Assembly: GCF_014356525.2 (NCBI RefSeq)
Contig: NC_052506.1
Coordinates: 20,797,916-20,861,915 of the forward strand
DNA length: 64,000 nt
Source: Nilaparvata lugens
Taxonomy: Eukaryota > Arthropoda > Insecta > Hemiptera > Delphacidae
Direction: 5' to 3'
Shown here: positions 61,745 to 64,000 of the stretch, one piece after another
How positions within the stretch are numbered: position 1 is the first letter of the stretch
Layout of the letters: every line of letters starts with the position of its first letter
Program-made: the position numbers and the translations under genes
Notes under the pieces: model-generated
The model's database searches: none
Seen by the model: the letters and a program-made list of their open reading frames with translations, nothing else
What the model was told of the DNA's origin: nothing

Positions 61745-62285
61745 ATCAAAGATGACCGAACTGACGAACCGGGCCGCGTCAAAAGAGCACTTTATCAGCG
61801 CGTCACGTCAGAACACCGACTGATACTACTGTTGCGGAGCTATTGATCGCTGTAGCCACGCCCTGCTCACAACATCACATTCACTCTCACGACCCATAAC
61901 TCACAACGTCCATCATTCGTGAATCCGTGAGTTGTTGCACATAACACATCACCCTCAACAATATTTCAAACTCCGCCAAGATAAAATCGAATTGTCTCAA
62001 CTCAAATAAATGATGGATAATTGAAGCATTCGTGTGGCAGCACTTCACCTAGTTCCTGAAAACCCCATAGCGCTAGTGATGTATCCACCAATCAGGTGTT
62101 GTAATTACGGGAGTGTAATACCGGATTGGAACGAAGCTAGCGCCAGCGGAATTTTCTTGAACTCGTAAAAGTGGGTTCTTCACACACGTGGTATTGGTAG
62201 GGGAAATCAGTGGTGGCGGTAATTTGAATTGACCTTTCAAATCTCTATCATCTATTCCATCAGAATTGATTCTACCTGAATTCAA
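61745..62285. promoter_or_regulatory. GC-richer island; candidate promoter or first exon
   Basis: CpG-rich stretch with GCGCGTCACGTCAG (61797-61810) and AACTCACAAC / GTGAGTTGTTG inverted words (61892-61936). The minus frame 62285-62073 follows a TTGAATTCAG acceptor-like end and reads P-P-P-L-I-S-P-T-N-T-T-C, unrecognised. Nothing fixes a transcription start. Confidence 0.3.
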
Positions 62286-62289
62286 TTAT

Positions 62290-63240
62290 TTCTAGTTTTC
62301 AATTTATTGTTTCATAATTTTTACTGGTTATTCTAAGCGAGTAAATAAATTTGGCATTATCACATTCAGAGATGTGATAATGAGTCTCTTTGATTCTTTA
62401 ACCGACTTATTTCAATGGATCATTAAGCGAAGGACAACTTACAAGAGAAAAAATCAATCCACCCTTTAGATGAAGCAGTCTGATGAATAGAGTAATTTGC
62501 CGTAAATAGAGAAATATGAAAAACCATCGACTTTCTAGTGAGAGTATTTTTGATGAACTTACATTAAACATTGATTCTCAATATTCTTCATGCCTGGGAG
62601 CTTTCGTTCTGATTATTTTGATCTTTGAATCAATGGAATACATTAATTTTAATACCATATTCTGGTTCAACAATGGAAATTTCCATTATGTTTCAAAAGA
62701 AATTTATTTGGAAACAGAAAAAAATCAATTAAGATTTTGATTCCAATCTCAACTTAGTCTTCCTTTTATGGGAATGATGACTCCCTCCCCCCTTGTATCA
62801 CCCTTCCTCATAACAGCCTTCATGGCTAGACTTGAGTTTTTCTTCAGCTTGAACACCTCCACTGACCTCCTCTATTTCGAGGTCAAGTTCAAATGTTAAA
62901 ATTCTCATAACATTCATCCCACAGGAACCAAAAGTCACAGATCAAATAAGGAAGAACCCACATAAAAAATACTAGCAAGTCACTCTGATTCTTAACAATT
63001 TGACGAAATTAATTTGAATTGAAAAAATATTCGAGGTCTCTGTAACGGAAGAGCAGTTCCGTTAGTTCTAATAAAAGTTAGTCCGTATGTTTTAATAGTT
63101 TTTGAACGTCTATCGTTTTTGTAATAAAAATATTAGGATAAAGAATGGGGAACAGCTCTCTTTGGTTTGATAATATCAATGACTCTGTGTGTGCACTTCT
63201 CACAAAGTGGAACAGGTTCAGTTTTTATTTTCCTTACCGG
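62290..63240. other. AT-rich spacer, no gene seen
   Basis: The plus frame 62516-62740 is unrecognised and in AT-rich DNA. GATGTGATAATG duplicates appear near 62360-62385. No other structure. Confidence 0.45.
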
Positions 63241-63264
63241 TTCACCACATTCACCTTACTAATT

Positions 63265-64000
63265 GTTATGTGTATATTGCTGTTCTTCTAATAAGTTATT
63301 TCAAAACTATTAATTCACTTCTTTTTTACCCTCACTAATTTAGTATCTCTAGTCCACTATCCACTGTTAGCTTTTGAATTTCACTCTCCCCTTTTGATCA
63401 AATATAGATCTGCTTCTGCTGTTCCTCTTGCTGATCTTAATTCTTCCAAAGCTGTGCTTAGTAGGCATTTACTCGTTTCCTTCCACCTTCACTGATTACT
63501 ATCTCGGGCTCACTACTACTACTTGGCTTCTACACTTTCCTTTTATTGAATACAGTAATATATTTGCGTCTTATATTCTATTGCTGTTTGTATTAATCCT
63601 TCCAAAGTTGTGCTTGGTAGCAGGCCTTTACTAGTTATTTATCACCCTCACTAATTCACTATCTCTAGCCCAGTATTACCAGTTGACTTCAGAGTTGCAC
63701 TTTTCCAATAATACAATTATATATTTGCGTCAGCTGTCTCTATTGATGCTCGTATTGATCCTTCCAAAACTACGTTTATTAGGTGTTGGTTATATTGCTT
63801 AATAGGTATTACCAGTTTCATCTTACCGTTACTGATACTGATCCTCTATTCGTCTTTATTCTATTTTAACAATTTCCAACTTGGTGTAACACATATAAGA
63901 TAGGTGCTACACATGTATTCCAACTCGTAAGTTGCATCAATCACAGTAGAAGATCTCAATTTTTACTCTCCATTTTCACTTTCCTTCGATGCAATATATT
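63265..64000. repeat. degenerate tandem array, about 175-bp unit, running off the window end
   Basis: The ordered words CTTCCAAA(G/A)(C/T)TGTGCTTAGTAGG, TTTACT(C/A)GTT, CACC(T/C)TCACTAATTCACTATCTC, TTGACTTC..TGCAC, and ATATATTTGCGTC with CTGTTTGTATTGATC recur from about 63265, 63430, 63595 and 63770. Copies are diverged in length and sequence. The frame 63428-63634 lies inside. It is satellite-like and probably continues beyond 64000. Confidence 0.7.

Overview
The window looks like nuclear DNA of an insect, most likely a sap-feeding hemipteran of the delphacid planthopper type (Nilaparvata-like). The reasons are short exons split by introns with GT-AG borders, a very AT-rich background, many fold-back and other interspersed repeats, and a block at about 39.93-40.87 kb that I recognise from memory as a common planthopper repeat. 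The species call is inference; no database was searched.

Only one protein-coding gene can be fully reconstructed. On the minus strand, 10859 down to 2056, ten exons join without a frame break into a 556-codon lysosomal glucosylceramidase (glycoside hydrolase family 30, GBA1-like). It has a signal peptide, both catalytic glutamates, the HWY and DWNLALN motifs and many N-glycosylation sequons. Its introns carry a small hairpin element (9.45-9.63 kb), a reverse-transcriptase scrap between perfect inverted repeats (5.00-5.16 kb) and a TTAA-bordered fold-back element (3.91-4.48 kb).

From 10.9 to 29 kb there is no supportable gene. This stretch has duplicated AT-rich repeats (11.2-11.7 kb), a G-quadruplex-prone GC-rich island (14.7-15.45 kb) followed by a degenerate minisatellite (15.4-16.0 kb), GC-richer islands without coding signal (16.64-17.33, 24.55-24.86, 28.38-28.70 kb) that resemble regulatory modules, a 2-kb fold-back element (19.85-21.87 kb), and a second TTAA-bordered fold-back element (25.13-25.70 kb).

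At 29.17-31.7 kb lies a decayed, 5'-truncated non-LTR retrotransposon (minus strand) with a recognisable reverse transcriptase. It is frameshifted and interrupted by a 460-bp inverted-repeat element. From 31.7 to 64 kb the sequence is mostly unique AT-rich DNA with repeats: paired diverged duplications at 42.7/43.1, 45.85/47.1 and 59.2/60.4 kb, and a roughly 175-bp tandem array running off the right end. GC-richer islands at 38.2-38.9, 54.7-55.35, 56.7-57.2 and 61.75-62.2 kb could be promoters or first exons. Two exon-like segments on the minus strand (54235-54312 and 51470-51660) join in phase and may belong to an unrecognised gene that extends beyond what I could trace.

No tRNA, rRNA, CRISPR, bacterial gene or organelle DNA was seen.
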